DNA from: an uncultured Verrucomicrobiota bacterium
Lineage (GTDB): Bacteria; Verrucomicrobiota; Verrucomicrobiia; Limisphaerales; UBA1319
Length of the DNA stretch: 38,403 bases
NCBI GenBank assembly: GCA_903845125.1
Contig: CAIMWS010000553.1
Span: forward strand, 1 to 38,403
Reading direction: 5' to 3'
Shown: positions 1 to 7,981 of the stretch, piece by piece
Position numbering within the stretch: position 1 is the stretch's first letter
Layout: the number at the start of each line of letters is the position of its first letter
Translations under genes and position numbers: made by a program
Notes under the pieces: model-generated
What the model was told of the DNA's origin: nothing
The model's database searches: none
What the model saw: the letters and a program-made list of their open reading frames with translations, nothing else

Positions 1-323
1 GTCCAGGTCTTCAGATCGTCGGACGATTCCACCAGGAACCGCCGCGCCAAGCCGGCCTGAAAGCTCAGCCGCACCGGGCCGCCGCCGTCCATGGTGGCAG
101 TCAGTTTGAGGAACGCATGGCCATCAGCCGAACCAGTTCCGGCCAGGTATTCCTGCCCGTTGGTCTGGCCGTCGCCGTCCGGATCGGCTTCCGCGGGGCC
201 CTGCCATTCGGGGTATGGCATGGCCGGAGAAATCTGTGAGGAGCTGTTGTTTTGGGCCTGCGCCGCCTGGGCCAGGCATAAAGCAGCCCAGGCTGCCCAG
301 CATAAGAATGTCGTTTTTTTCAT
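1..323 (-). CDS. Secreted protein with calcium-loop motif, N-terminal part only
   Basis: Reading from ATG 323-321 gives 107 residues with no stop before the window edge, so only the N-terminus is present. The start is MKKTTF, followed by a hydrophobic Ala/Leu/Trp stretch and AQAAQAQ, a clear Sec signal peptide probably cut near residue 23. Residues 47-63 read DPDGDGQTNGQEYLAGT, the EF-hand-like, thrombospondin-type-3-like loop found in many secreted Verrucomicrobiota and Planctomycetota proteins. A purine-rich ribosome site (AAGGAAAC) lies about 7 bases upstream of the ATG. The visible C-terminal part (FLVESSDDLKTW) resembles the beta-sandwich modules that usually follow such loops. The mature function cannot be told from this fragment. 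Confidence 0.8.
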   Translation of the reverse strand, partial: MKKTTFLCWAAWAALCLAQAAQAQNNSSSQISPAMPYPEWQGPAEADPDGDGQTNGQEYLAGTGSADGHAFLKLTATMDGGGPVRLSFQAGLARRFLVESSDDLKTW

Positions 324-473
324 TTTAATTGTTTCCTTTTCCGTGCCTTCAAAGCGGCGCCACCGTGCAATTAATCCTGTCCGTGAAAACGCCGGTTCCA
401 GTGCCATAAATAACGCTACGGATCCATCGTTAGACGGGTATTGGGCGGGCGCAATGAAAATCTGCAAACTTTC

Positions 474-503
474 GCGACGGCAAAATCGCGATTTTGTAGT
501 CGC
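474..503. promoter_or_regulatory. 30-bp imperfect dyad, possible operator
   Basis: The core 481-496 is a perfect 16-base palindrome, CAAAATCGCGATTTTG. It is flanked on both sides by matching arms, GCGAC (474-478) and GTCGC (499-503), with a two-base mismatch between arm and core. The dyad ends 10 bases before the -35 box of the rightward promoter at 513. It also lies about 150 bases upstream of the leftward secreted-protein gene. Its form suits a dimeric regulator, but no regulator gene is nearby. Confidence 0.45.
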
Positions 504-512
504 AGATTAGGT

Positions 513-541
513 TTGATATTGTAGTGATAAAGATCTATACA
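513..541 (+). promoter_or_regulatory. Sigma-70-type promoter, rightward, with no obvious gene
   Basis: TTGATA (513-518) and TATACA (536-541) are separated by exactly 17 bases. Both are close to the housekeeping consensus in an AT-rich patch of an otherwise GC-rich region. Transcription would start near 548 and run straight into the hairpins at 561-587 and 608-633. No protein-coding gene lies downstream on this strand before 2388, so a short non-coding transcript is possible. Confidence 0.5.
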
Positions 542-560
542 GCTATTTAATCATGGAAAT

Positions 561-587
561 CCTTCGGTTTTTGCAGAAAACCGGAGG
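561..587. repeat. 11-bp stem hairpin
   Basis: Bases 561-571 (CCTTCGGTTTT) pair with 577-587 (AAAACCGGAGG), with one G-T pair, around the five-base loop TGCAG. No T-run follows on either strand, so it is not a textbook intrinsic terminator. It lies about 13 bases after the predicted start of the rightward transcript, so it would form the 5' structure of that RNA. Confidence 0.5.
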
Positions 588-607
588 TGGCAGTACCCCC
601 ACCCTGT

Positions 608-633
608 CCCTCTCCCCGCCCGCGGGGCGAGGG
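608..633. repeat. REP-like GC-rich hairpin
   Basis: CCCTC (608-612) and CCCCG (614-618) pair with CGGGG (623-627) and GAGGG (629-633), with one T-C mismatch and the four-base loop CCCG. From memory, such 'ccctctcccc...ggggcgaggg' units look like the interspersed extragenic hairpins of GC-rich genomes including Verrucomicrobiota. Only one copy is seen in this window, so repeat status is inferred. Confidence 0.4.
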
Positions 634-900
634 AAGCCACCGCGGACAAAATCCCAGCCAGGCCCAATGAGCCCAAAACTCGCAGCCATTCGGGATTTGC
701 AGATCGCAGTGACAAACGAATCGTCCCGGTCCGCCTCCGGCCCTCGGCGGCTACCCGCATTGGGCGGGCGAACCATCCCGTTGCCTCGGCAAACCGGGCG
801 CTGGTACCCGCCGAGGTAACGAGGCGGACCGGGCACCCAGGCCAAGCCCTCCGCTCTGGATGGTCCACGGTCCATGCTCTCCGCTCCTTGGCGCCCATGC

Positions 901-925
901 CCCCCCCGGTTCCCCAGCGGGGGGG
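901..925 (-). terminator. GC hairpin just after the winged-helix gene
   Basis: Seven Cs and a G (901-908) pair with C and seven Gs (918-925) around a nine-base loop. The hairpin lies 8 bases past the stop codon of the minus-strand gene at 933-1595. There is no T-run, so termination or 3' protection is only a guess. Confidence 0.35.
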
Positions 926-932
926 CCGCCGC

Positions 933-1595
933 TCAGACAAACCGTTTCCACAGGTCGTGCGCATACGCCCCGGCACTTTGGATCCGGGTCCCTTCCTTCT
1001 GCTGCGCCTCCACCTCGCTCCACACCCGTTGGAACTTCTCCCGGTTTTCCTGGAACCGGGTCCGCCAGAATCCGCCCCACTGCCCCAAACCCTGCTCTCC
1101 CAGCTGGGCCGCCAGATATTTTTCCGCCTCCTTCCAGCTTTTAATGAAAGACAATGTTAATGCATTAAGACACTTAAGTTCTCCTCCCTTCTGATCCTTC
1201 TTACCTTCTTGTATGTGTTCGGCAGCTGTTCGCGAGCTGTTCGCGAGCTGTTCGGTTACCTGTTCGCTCTTTTGCCAGCCAGCCCAGTTAGTGATTGTGA
1301 TCAAACGACTTCGGACGCCGCCGACCTGTTCGATTTGCTGTTCGGTTTCCATCAGGTTCAGCAGCCGCTCGATTTTTGAGGCATTCATCCCGGTCCGCTC
1401 GGCCAGGCGATCCCGGCTGGTGATCAACTGGCCCGGCTGGAGGGTGATTTCCTTGCCCTGAAACATCATCCGCGGGCCGGCGCCGGAATGGTTGGCCAGC
1501 AGCAGGAGCGTGGCCCACAGGTGGAACCAGCCTGGATGCGCCAGGCGCGGATGCTCCAGTAGTTTCCGATGCAGTTTGATCCAGCCTTGATTCAT
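933..1595 (-). CDS. Winged-helix replication-initiator-like protein
   Basis: The 220-residue product starts MNQGWIKLHRKLLEHPRLAH. This start (ATG 1595-1593) is preferred over an upstream in-frame one because the N-terminus matches that seen in DnaD-like and phage replication-organiser-like proteins, while the 43 codons before it are low-complexity. Residues 1-95 look like a winged-helix domain, with GQLITSRDRLAERTG and a recognition-helix-like SKIERLLNLMETEQQIEQ. Residues 105-130 are a hydrophilic linker with a short tandem repeat in the DNA. Residues 135-220 are a helical domain rich in Trp, Gln and Glu (WGGFWRTRFQENREKFQRVW) with no known motif. Proteins of this form recur in Verrucomicrobiota; whether they are prophage remnants or host genes is not clear. 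No phage genes adjoin it. Confidence 0.65.
   Translation of the reverse strand: MNQGWIKLHRKLLEHPRLAHPGWFHLWATLLLLANHSGAGPRMMFQGKEITLQPGQLITSRDRLAERTGMNASKIERLLNLMETEQQIEQVGGVRSRLITITNWAGWQKSEQVTEQLANSSRTAAEHIQEGKKDQKGGELKCLNALTLSFIKSWKEAEKYLAAQLGEQGLGQWGGFWRTRFQENREKFQRVWSEVEAQQKEGTRIQSAGAYAHDLWKRFV
1224..1256. repeat. Three tandem 11-bp repeats inside a coding region
   Basis: The unit AGCTGTTCGCG occurs at 1224-1234 and 1235-1245, and a degenerate third copy (AGCTGTTCGGT) at 1246-1256. It encodes part of the linker (about residues 113-125) of the winged-helix protein. Because 11 is not a multiple of three, gain or loss of one unit would shift the frame and remove the C-terminal domain. Confidence 0.75.
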
Positions 1596-2387
1596 GGCTG
1601 CCTTGATTGGTGGTGCATGCTGTTGTGTGTTGTTGTGTTGCAAAAGGCCTCCCTTTGAAGAAGCCTCCCCGGCGGCCACGGTTGCCCGCCTCCGCCACGG
1701 TGCAGCATGAGCCAAGGGGGTCAAGCCGCCTAATCTTCCTTGGACTGCGTGGACTCGATTGCGAAAAATGACGGGCGTACACCCTGCCGGGGTGTTTTGT
1801 CCGGCCGGAAAAAGCGACCAATCTCATGGCGGGGACGCGGCCAGCGGGGAAATGTCAGGTTGAGGGAGCGGCTGGCGGCCCCTGGCGGCAATCCTGCCTT
1901 GGCGATGGAAAGGTTGGCACCGCCGGGTGTTGTGGAATATCAGCACGAGTTGGGAGCTGCTCGGAATCCGATCTGTAAGTGCCTATTGACGAATGTTTTG
2001 CGCCATAAACCCAACGAAAATTGCGGAATCCAGGGTCAAAGCCCAGCACTTCGGGATTTATTCAGGATGGTGGCCGGGCGGGAAACCAGCTGCCGGAATA
2101 AGTATAATAGATTGCACGGCATCAGGTTGTATATGGCCATGCGGGCCACTGCAGGCAGGAAGTTGGGATTGGCAACCGGAAAAGCTGGCCAAAAGGAATG
2201 GTCTGTTGTAACAAAGGGCAGCGGACTTGTTAAAGACTGGCTAGTTCCGCCGGGCACCAACGTCCGCGTCGGATCATCCGAACCGGGTGCATGGAGTTTT
2301 GGCTGACGAAAGTGCTTTACAGCACCCGGGGGCGCCCTTAGAGTTGCCTGACGTAAAAAAGAAGAAGAGATAGAAGTTGTAGGGAAT
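1596..2387. other. Gene-poor spacer upstream of rpsO
   Basis: About 790 bases hold no supported gene. The longest frame on the plus strand (from 1740) has a patchwork composition, no domain and no ribosome site. A small hairpin with a following TTTTGT (1779-1800) and an isolated TATAAT (2103-2108) without a good -35 box are present. The last 100 bases probably form the rpsO leader, with a long-range inverted repeat at 2283-2329. Confidence 0.5.
2283..2329 (+). promoter_or_regulatory. Inverted repeat in the probable rpsO leader
   Basis: CCGGGTGC (2283-2290) is the exact reverse complement of GCACCCGG (2322-2329). The intervening 31 bases hold a smaller hairpin (GTGCT-TTAC-AGCAC). It ends 58 bases before the rpsO start. 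In several bacteria S15 represses its own translation through a structured leader, and the structures differ between lineages, so this is a candidate autoregulatory element only. Confidence 0.3.
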
Positions 2388-2651
2388 ATGGAAGCAAACA
2401 GTAAGGCGAAGCAAATATCAGAATTCAGGATTCACGAGAGCGACACTGGTTCACCAGATGTGCAGATCGCACTGTTGACTCAGCGGATCAATCGGTTGAC
2501 CGAACACCTTCAGAAGTTTCGCAAGGACCATGGTTCTCGCCGCGGGCTGATCATGATGGTTGGCAAGCGCCGTCGTTTGTTGGATTACCTCCATGAAACG
2601 GACGCGAACCGTTACCAATGCGTGACCAAGAAGCTGAAGTTGCGCAAGTAA
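2388..2651 (+). CDS. rpsO: Ribosomal protein S15
   Basis: The 87-residue product has the full length and signature of bacterial S15: the segment [16 protein letters not shown], then [15 protein letters not shown] and the C-terminal [11 protein letters not shown]15 binds 16S rRNA early in assembly of the 30S subunit platform. The ATG at 2388 follows a purine-rich stretch with AGGG. It stands 241 bases ahead of pnp on the same strand, the classic rpsO-pnp pairing kept in many bacteria. No strong terminator separates the two genes, so a shared transcript is likely. Confidence 0.98.
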   Translation: MEANSKAKQISEFRIHESDTGSPDVQIALLTQRINRLTEHLQKFRKDHGSRRGLIMMVGKRRRLLDYLHETDANRYQCVTKKLKLRK

Positions 2652-2892
2652 CCTTTCAATGCACTCTCCAGCAGCTTTCCCCGGCGAGGCCGGATGAGCG
2701 TGGATGGTGCTTCTCTTCTTTTCCGCGATCCTGTGGATCAGTATTTCCGGGTTAAACCCATGCTGAGTTTTCCGCAGGAGCGGCGTATTAACCCTTAATT
2801 TGCCAGCGAGCAAGGGGTAATTTCATCCGGCAGCGGGTTGGGCCGCTTTCGGATGAAGTTCCTCCGGGCTGGCGGGCAACGGGAAGGAAACC
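2652..2892 (+). promoter_or_regulatory. rpsO-pnp spacer, structured pnp leader
   Basis: The 241 bases contain three hairpins: CCGGC-GAG-GCCGG at 2681-2693, GATCC-TGT-GGATC at 2727-2739, and a longer one at 2822-2857. None is followed by a T-run, so they look more like leader structure than terminators. In E. coli the equivalent leader is cut by RNase III and then bound by PNPase for autocontrol; a similar role here is inferred by position only. Confidence 0.4.
2822..2857 (+). promoter_or_regulatory. Stem-loop directly before pnp
   Basis: TTCATCCG (2822-2829) pairs with CGGATGAA (2850-2857), and inside it AGCGG (2832-2836) pairs with CCGCT (2843-2847), leaving a two-by-two internal loop and a six-base apical loop. 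The stem ends 35 bases before the pnp ATG. Such an imperfect double-stranded stem is a plausible RNase III site or PNPase control element. Confidence 0.4.
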
Positions 2893-5055
2893 ATGTTAGA
2901 ATCAGTAGTAGCCCAAGTCGGAAAAGGGCAGATTAATATCGAAACCGGCAAAATCGCCAAACAGGCTGACGGTTCAGTCATCGTCCGGCTTGGCGACACC
3001 ATAATCCTCGCTGCTGCAGTTGCCAGCACCAAGGCCAAAGCTGGCCAGGAATTTTTCCCTCTGACGGTGGATTACCGGGAAAAAGCGGCGGCCGCCGGCA
3101 AGTTCCCCGGTGGTTATTTCAAACGCGAAGGTCGCCCCACGGAAAAAGAGATCCTCACCAGCCGCATGATTGACCGGCCGATCCGGCCTTTGTTTCCATC
3201 GCATTGGTTCAACGAAGTGCAGGTGCAGAGCTTGGTATTGAGCGCCGACGGTGAAAACGATCCGGATATTTTGAGTATCATTGGAGCTTCAGCGGCTTTG
3301 AGCATTAGCGACATCCCCTGGGCTGGTCCGCTGGCGGCCGTGCGGGTTGGCCGGGTAAAAGGGCAGTTCATCGCCAATCCCACCCATACTGAAATGGTGG
3401 AAAGCGATTTGGACTTGGTTTACGTGGGCACCGCCACCCAAGTGATGATGTTTGAAGGTTCCGCCAAGGAGATCACGGAAGCCGATTACGTGGCGGCCAT
3501 GAATTTCGCCCAGGAATCCTGCCAGCCGGTGATCGCGGCCTTGAAGGAACTGACTCAGCGGGCGGGCAAACCGAAGCGGCAAATCACCACGGCGGACGTT
3601 CCCGCCGAGGTTCTGCAGGAAGCCAAAGCCATCACCGCCGACCGATTGCTGCCGGCGGTTACGATCCCCGGCAAGCTGGCCCGGGAACAGGCCTGCTCCG
3701 AGCTGGTCGCGGAATTAACCAAAAAGCTCAAGGAAAAGTTCGGCGAAGAGAAAGTGACCGATTTCCTGGTCAAGGATGCCTTTTACACCCTGCAAAAAGA
3801 GGCCGTGCGCTGCCTGATCTTGAATGACGGCAAGCGGGTGGATGGGCGCGGCTTTGACGAGGTGCGGCCGCTGAGTTCGGAAGTGGCCATATTACCCCGA
3901 GCGCATGGTTCGTCCCTGTTCACGCGGGGTGAAACCCAGGCTTTGGCGCTGGCCACCCTGGGCACCACTGAGGACTCGCAGGAATTCGATGCCTACACGG
4001 GCGGCGCCAGCGAGAAACAGTTCATCCTGCACTATAATTTCCCGAACTTCAGCGTTGGGGAAACGGGCCGCATCGGCGCCCCGGGCCGCCGCGAGATTGG
4101 CCACGGCGCCCTGGCGGAGCGCTCACTCGAGCCGATGCTGCCGTTGAAAGACTTCCCGTATGCCGTGCGGGTGACCTGTGAAATCATGGAATCCAACGGT
4201 TCCTCCAGCATGGCCTCCGTCTGCAGCGGAACGCTGGCCCTGATGGATGCCGGCGTGCCGATGATCCGCCCGGTGGCGGGCATCAGCATCGGCCTGTGCA
4301 CTGAATACGATGCCGAAAACCAGCTGAAACGCCATCAACTGCTGACGGATATCATTGGCTGGGAAGACGGGCTCTGTGACATGGATTGCAAAATCGCCGG
4401 CACCGAACGCGGCATCACCGGATTTCAGCTGGATCTCAAGCTGCCCGGGATCCCTCATTCGCTGATCGCCGATGCGCTGGAAAAAGCGCGTGTGGCCCGG
4501 ATGAAGATCCTGGATTCCATGACGCAAACGCTGGCCACTCCGCGAGCCGAACTGAGCAAATATGCGCCCCGCATTTTCACGGTTAAGATCAATCCGGAAA
4601 AAATCGGCGCGCTGATCGGGCCCGGAGGCAAAAACATCAAACGCATCGTCGATGAATCCGGCTGCGAGATCAATATCGAGGACGATGGCACCGTCCGCAT
4701 TTACGCCATCAGCGAAGAATGCCTGATGAAAGCGCGCCGGGAGATCGAAGGCATGGTGGCCGAGATCGAGGTGGGCAAGGTGTATCGCGGCAAAGTGGTC
4801 ACCATCAAGGAATTCGGCTGCTTCGTCGAAGTGTTCCCCGGCAAGGACGGCTTGGTGCACATCAGCGAACTGGCGAATTTCCGCGTCAAGCAGGCGGAGG
4901 ATATCGTCAAGATTGGGGATGAGATCTGGGTCAAATGCATTGGCGTGGATGACAAAGGACGCATTCGTTTGTCCCGGAAAGCCGCCATGGCTGATCGCGA
5001 TCGCGCCATGAACGAAAAACCGGCGGGCGGCAACGAAAAGCCCGGCGCCGCTTAA
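2893..5055 (+). CDS. pnp: Polyribonucleotide nucleotidyltransferase (PNPase)
   Basis: The 720-residue product is full length. It has two RNase PH cores joined by an all-helical domain, then a KH domain with the GPGG loop at residues 576-579 and an S1 domain at about 627-700. The first core begins after [21 protein letters not shown]. The second carries the conserved [14 protein letters not shown] and FMLHYNFPxFSVGE-like segment. PNPase is a trimeric 3'-to-5' phosphorolytic exoribonuclease of mRNA turnover and can also add tails. The start is supported by GGGAAGGAAACC just before ATG. The C-terminal tail after S1 is short and rich in Gly, Asn and Lys. A strong hairpin follows the gene at 5115. 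Confidence 0.98.
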   Translation: MLESVVAQVGKGQINIETGKIAKQADGSVIVRLGDTIILAAAVASTKAKAGQEFFPLTVDYREKAAAAGKFPGGYFKREGRPTEKEILTSRMIDRPIRPLFPSHWFNEVQVQSLVLSADGENDPDILSIIGASAALSISDIPWAGPLAAVRVGRVKGQFIANPTHTEMVESDLDLVYVGTATQVMMFEGSAKEITEADYVAAMNFAQESCQPVIAALKELTQRAGKPKRQITTADVPAEVLQEAKAITADRLLPAVTIPGKLAREQACSELVAELTKKLKEKFGEEKVTDFLVKDAFYTLQKEAVRCLILNDGKRVDGRGFDEVRPLSSEVAILPRAHGSSLFTRGETQALALATLGTTEDSQEFDAYTGGASEKQFILHYNFPNFSVGETGRIGAPGRREIGHGALAERSLEPMLPLKDFPYAVRVTCEIMESNGSSSMASVCSGTLALMDAGVPMIRPVAGISIGLCTEYDAENQLKRHQLLTDIIGWEDGLCDMDCKIAGTERGITGFQLDLKLPGIPHSLIADALEKARVARMKILDSMTQTLATPRAELSKYAPRIFTVKINPEKIGALIGPGGKNIKRIVDESGCEINIEDDGTVRIYAISEECLMKARREIEGMVAEIEVGKVYRGKVVTIKEFGCFVEVFPGKDGLVHISELANFRVKQAEDIVKIGDEIWVKCIGVDDKGRIRLSRKAAMADRDRAMNEKPAGGNEKPGAA

Positions 5056-5114
5056 CGGTTCCTGGTTGCCTTGGCTGTGGCCCGCCTTTGGGCCGCGGCT
5101 TGACCTGTTGATTT

Positions 5115-5148
5115 GCCGGCGGCACTATAGGGTGCCGCCGGCTTGATT
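5115..5148 (+). terminator. Probable pnp terminator
   Basis: GCCGGCGGCAC (5115-5125) pairs perfectly with GTGCCGCCGGC (5132-5142) around a six-base loop, followed by TTGATT. The 11-bp GC-rich stem is very stable. The T-run is weak, so efficiency is uncertain. It separates pnp from batD. Confidence 0.7.
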
Positions 5149-5242
5149 ATCGGGCGATCGTTCAGCAAGCTGCAGGGAGGCCGGCCAGAGCCTGTTATTT
5201 CAAGCTTGCACTGCCGGCGTTCCAGACCAAATTAAATATCGG

Positions 5243-7108
5243 ATGCGCAAGGGTTTCCATGGTTATCGGTGGACCCCAATAACCGGCGCCCAATTGATTG
5301 GACGCAGCTGGTTTTGGGCGGTGATTTGGTTTGGCTGGCTGGCTTCCTCAGCCATGGCCGCCCCCTCGTTTACCGCCACCTTGGATCAGGACACGGTTAC
5401 CCTGGGCGAAACGGTCAACCTCTCCTTGACCTTCAACGAGGTCAAGGTCAATGGCGTTCCCAACCTGCCACCGGTGGATGGGCTGAACATCAACTACCTT
5501 TCCCAAAGCAGCGAGGTAAAGGTAATCAATGGCCAGTTCAACCAGTCTTTCACTTTCAGCTACCTGGTAACGCCCACCCGGGCCGGAGATTTCACCATTC
5601 CCGCTTTGCAGTTCAATTTGGGCCGGCAGATTCTCAGCAGCCAGCCGGTGAAGCTGAAAGTCGTCAAGAATGGTTCTCCAGCGGCCCCCGGGGCCGCGCC
5701 GCAGCCTCCCAAAGTGGCTTTTCTAAAGCTGGCGGTGCCCAAGAAAGAGGTCTACGTCGGCGAGGTGATGCCGGTGGATATTCAGTTGTATTTCCAGAAT
5801 ATCCGTGATCCGCAGATGCCCCAACTGGTGACCGAAGGTTTCCTGGTGGGGACCAATGTGGTTCAAGCCCAGTCCCAAACCCGGCAGGGCAACCTGGTCT
5901 ATAATATCCTGAATTTCAAAAGGTCCGTGATGGCCGTGAAGGCGGGCGAGTTGAACCTGGGCCCCGCTGAGTGCAATCTCACCGTCATCGTGCCTTTGCA
6001 GGGCCGCCGCCGGGGTGATCCCTTCGATATGTTGGGGGATCCGTTCAGCGATCCGTTTGACATGTTCCGCTCCCGGGGCGAAGCCAGGCCGGTGAAATTA
6101 GCGAGCGACCCGGTGGCCATCAAAGTGCTGCCGTTGCCCACGGAAAATGTGCCGGCCGGTTTTAGCGGGGCGGTGGGCTCCTACACGATGCAGGCCACCA
6201 TGAGTCCGACAAATGTCGCCGTGGGGGATCCCATTACCATCAAAGTCCAGATCACCGGCCAGGGTGCCCTGGATACTTTAAGCCTGCCACCGATCAATTT
6301 TGGGCCGGATTTCAAAATTTATCCCGCCACCAGCAAGACCCAGCCCACCGACCAGTTGGGCATCGAGGGTTCCAAGAATTTTGAGTTTGTGGTGATTCCC
6401 CAAAAGGCGGATCTTACAAATCTGCCCGCCATTCAAATCAGCTATTTTGATCCCGCCAAAAAAAGTTACCAGACGCTGGTGAAGGAGCCGGTGGCCATCA
6501 CGGTGCGCCCCTCCCAGGCGGTGGTATTGCCGCCTGCCAGCCAGGCCTCCGATGGGGATCCCAATAAAAACCAGCCCCAGGTGGATTTGGTGAATATCAA
6601 ATCCCACCCGGGCCGCCTCGGTCTGATCCAGCCACCCTTGATTTTGCAGCCCCGATTCCTGGTGATCCAGGGCGTTCCACTGGTCCTCTGGCTGCTGGTT
6701 TATCTCCGCTTTAAGAAACTGGAGTTATGGAGCCGGAACCCCCGGTTGCGCCGGCAGCGGCAAACCGAAAAAATCGTGCAGGCTGGCCGCCGGGATCTCC
6801 GGAGCCAGGCCCAGGCCAACGATGCGGAAGCGTTTTATGCCACGGTTTTTCGCCTGTTGCAGGAGCAGTTGGGCGAACGCCTCGATCTGCCCGCCTCCGG
6901 CATCACCGAGTCAGTCATCCAGGAACACCTGATCCCCAGAGGTGGGATGGGAGAGGCGATCGGCCAGTTGGAGGAGTTGTTCCAGCGCTGCAACCAGGCC
7001 CGGTATGCCGCTTCGCAAATGGGGGGCGATCTCCAGGCTGAACTGGCCCGGGTGGATGCGGTGCTCCGGGCGGTTAAAAACATGACTTTTTCCGCACCCA
7101 AAAAATGA
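5243..7108 (+). CDS. batD: BatD-like membrane-anchored protein
   Basis: The 621-residue product has an N-terminal signal sequence (hydrophobic residues 20-38, likely cut near SSAMA-AP). A large extracytoplasmic part with repeated beta-sandwich segments follows, for example LDQDTVTLGETVNLSLTF near residue 47 and PTNVAVGDPITIKVQITGQG near 320. A single transmembrane helix lies at about 466-489 (RFLVIQGVPLVLWLLVYL), then a basic cytoplasmic tail of about 130 residues. This matches the BatD/oxygen-tolerance family (PF13584). Bat proteins are membrane VWA/TPR complexes first linked to aerotolerance in Bacteroides; their biochemical role is still poorly defined. The start lacks a strong ribosome site. 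Its stop overlaps the ATG of batE (ATGA). The usual batA, batB and moxR partners are not in this window. Confidence 0.85.
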   Translation: MRKGFHGYRWTPITGAQLIGRSWFWAVIWFGWLASSAMAAPSFTATLDQDTVTLGETVNLSLTFNEVKVNGVPNLPPVDGLNINYLSQSSEVKVINGQFNQSFTFSYLVTPTRAGDFTIPALQFNLGRQILSSQPVKLKVVKNGSPAAPGAAPQPPKVAFLKLAVPKKEVYVGEVMPVDIQLYFQNIRDPQMPQLVTEGFLVGTNVVQAQSQTRQGNLVYNILNFKRSVMAVKAGELNLGPAECNLTVIVPLQGRRRGDPFDMLGDPFSDPFDMFRSRGEARPVKLASDPVAIKVLPLPTENVPAGFSGAVGSYTMQATMSPTNVAVGDPITIKVQITGQGALDTLSLPPINFGPDFKIYPATSKTQPTDQLGIEGSKNFEFVVIPQKADLTNLPAIQISYFDPAKKSYQTLVKEPVAITVRPSQAVVLPPASQASDGDPNKNQPQVDLVNIKSHPGRLGLIQPPLILQPRFLVIQGVPLVLWLLVYLRFKKLELWSRNPRLRRQRQTEKIVQAGRRDLRSQAQANDAEAFYATVFRLLQEQLGERLDLPASGITESVIQEHLIPRGGMGEAIGQLEELFQRCNQARYAASQMGGDLQAELARVDAVLRAVKNMTFSAPKK

Positions 7109-7917
7109 ACCGTACCCTGTCCCATCGCCAGATGAATTACCGTTGGGCAACCGGTTTCCGTGCCTGGCTTTGCAGTTGGTTCCTGCTGGTTTTTTCCGGG
7201 GCGTGGATCGGTTTACGGGGGGCCGAGGCCGCCGCTGATTTCGAGAAAGCCAGCCAGCTGTATGCGCAGGGGAAATTTGCGGAATCGGCTGCCGCCTACC
7301 ACGCCATGCTCCAGGCCGGTTTCGGCTCCGGGGAGGCCTATTACAACCTGGGCAACGCGCTGTTCAAAAGCGGCCAGGTGGGGCGGGCCATTGCCGCTTA
7401 CCGGCAAGCCCAACTCTTTTTGCCCCGCGACCCCGACCTGCGGGCCAATCTCCGCTTTGCCCGGCAGCAGGCAGGGGGCGGCAACGTGCCCCGGGAGTCG
7501 TGGCTGGGCAATTTACTGGCTTCCCTGACCATCAATGAATGGACGCTCCTGGCGGTGGCCTGCTGGTGGTGTTGGCTGGGGCTGTCCGCCCTGGGTTTTT
7601 GGCGGGTGGAATGGGCAGCCGGTTTGTCACGGTATGTCTGGCTCTCCGGCCTGCTGACCGCGTGCACGGTGGGCGGCATGGGAGCCCGGCTCTACCAGCT
7701 TTCGGCAAACCCCATGGGGGTGATCGTAGCGGGTGAAGCCGCCGTCCGCTATGGCCCTTTGCCGGACTCCAAAACGCTCTGCACCCTGGCCGATGGCACC
7801 GAGGTCATCGTGCTCGAGCAACGCGAACAGTGGGTGCAGGTGCGTGATTCAGCCCGGCGCGATGGTTGGGTCCCCCGCGAAAACATCGCGATCATCACCG
7901 GGATCGGCGCGAAATGA
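7105..7917 (+). CDS. batE: BatE-like TPR/SH3 membrane protein
   Basis: The 270-residue product has an N-terminal hydrophobic segment (about 17-38) and two TPR motifs at about 44-115 (YAQGKFAESAAAYHAML, then AYYNLGNALFKSGQVGRAIAAYRQA). Two transmembrane helices follow at about 145-165 and 178-198, and a C-terminal bacterial SH3-like domain at about 205-265 ending in DGWVPRENIAII. TPR, paired helices and SH3 are the layout of BatE. It overlaps batD by four bases, so the two are coupled and probably form a membrane complex. The gene runs tail to tail into oleD with 64 bases between them. Confidence 0.83.
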   Translation: MNRTLSHRQMNYRWATGFRAWLCSWFLLVFSGAWIGLRGAEAAADFEKASQLYAQGKFAESAAAYHAMLQAGFGSGEAYYNLGNALFKSGQVGRAIAAYRQAQLFLPRDPDLRANLRFARQQAGGGNVPRESWLGNLLASLTINEWTLLAVACWWCWLGLSALGFWRVEWAAGLSRYVWLSGLLTACTVGGMGARLYQLSANPMGVIVAGEAAVRYGPLPDSKTLCTLADGTEVIVLEQREQWVQVRDSARRDGWVPRENIAIITGIGAK

Positions 7918-7981
7918 ATCCTGCGGGCGGGGCCGCCGGGGGATCTTCTTTTTGCGGGGTGCCTCCCCGGTTCGCTCATCA
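7918..7981. other. Convergent batE/oleD spacer
   Basis: Sixty-four bases separate two convergent genes. A small hairpin CGGGG-TGCCT-CCCCG lies at 7955-7969 with a T-run (TTCTTTTT) on its left. The T-run is on the wrong side for termination of either strand by this hairpin, so no clear terminator is seen for the oleD end of the operon. Confidence 0.4.

Larger units (their letters stand above)
324..932. other. Intergenic region with regulatory-looking structure and no gene
   Basis: About 600 bases lie between two minus-strand genes. They hold a 30-bp dyad (474-503), a sigma-70-like promoter pointing right (513-541) and two hairpins (561-587, 608-633). The 660-900 stretch is GC-rich and contains only short open frames in several phases, none with a recognisable domain, ribosome site or start context. 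The frame beginning with ATG 553 runs through both hairpins and is not a credible protein. Confidence 0.6.

Noticed and set aside
553..819. Plus-strand frame starting shortly after the predicted promoter at 513-541
   Set aside because: It reads through two hairpins and gives a Pro/Arg/Ser-rich sequence without a ribosome site or known motif; a non-coding transcript is more likely.
1779..1800. Hairpin ACACCC-TGCCG-GGGTGT followed by TTTTGT, terminator-like
   Set aside because: Stem of only six pairs, short T-run and no plus-strand gene upstream to terminate.
2103..2108. Perfect TATAAT upstream of rpsO
   Set aside because: No -35-like hexamer at 16-18 bases and no extended -10 TG; I do not call it a promoter, though it may contribute.
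1740..2306. Plus-strand frame of 188 codons before rpsO
   Set aside because: No ribosome site, no domain and a patchwork composition; it also overlaps the probable rpsO leader.
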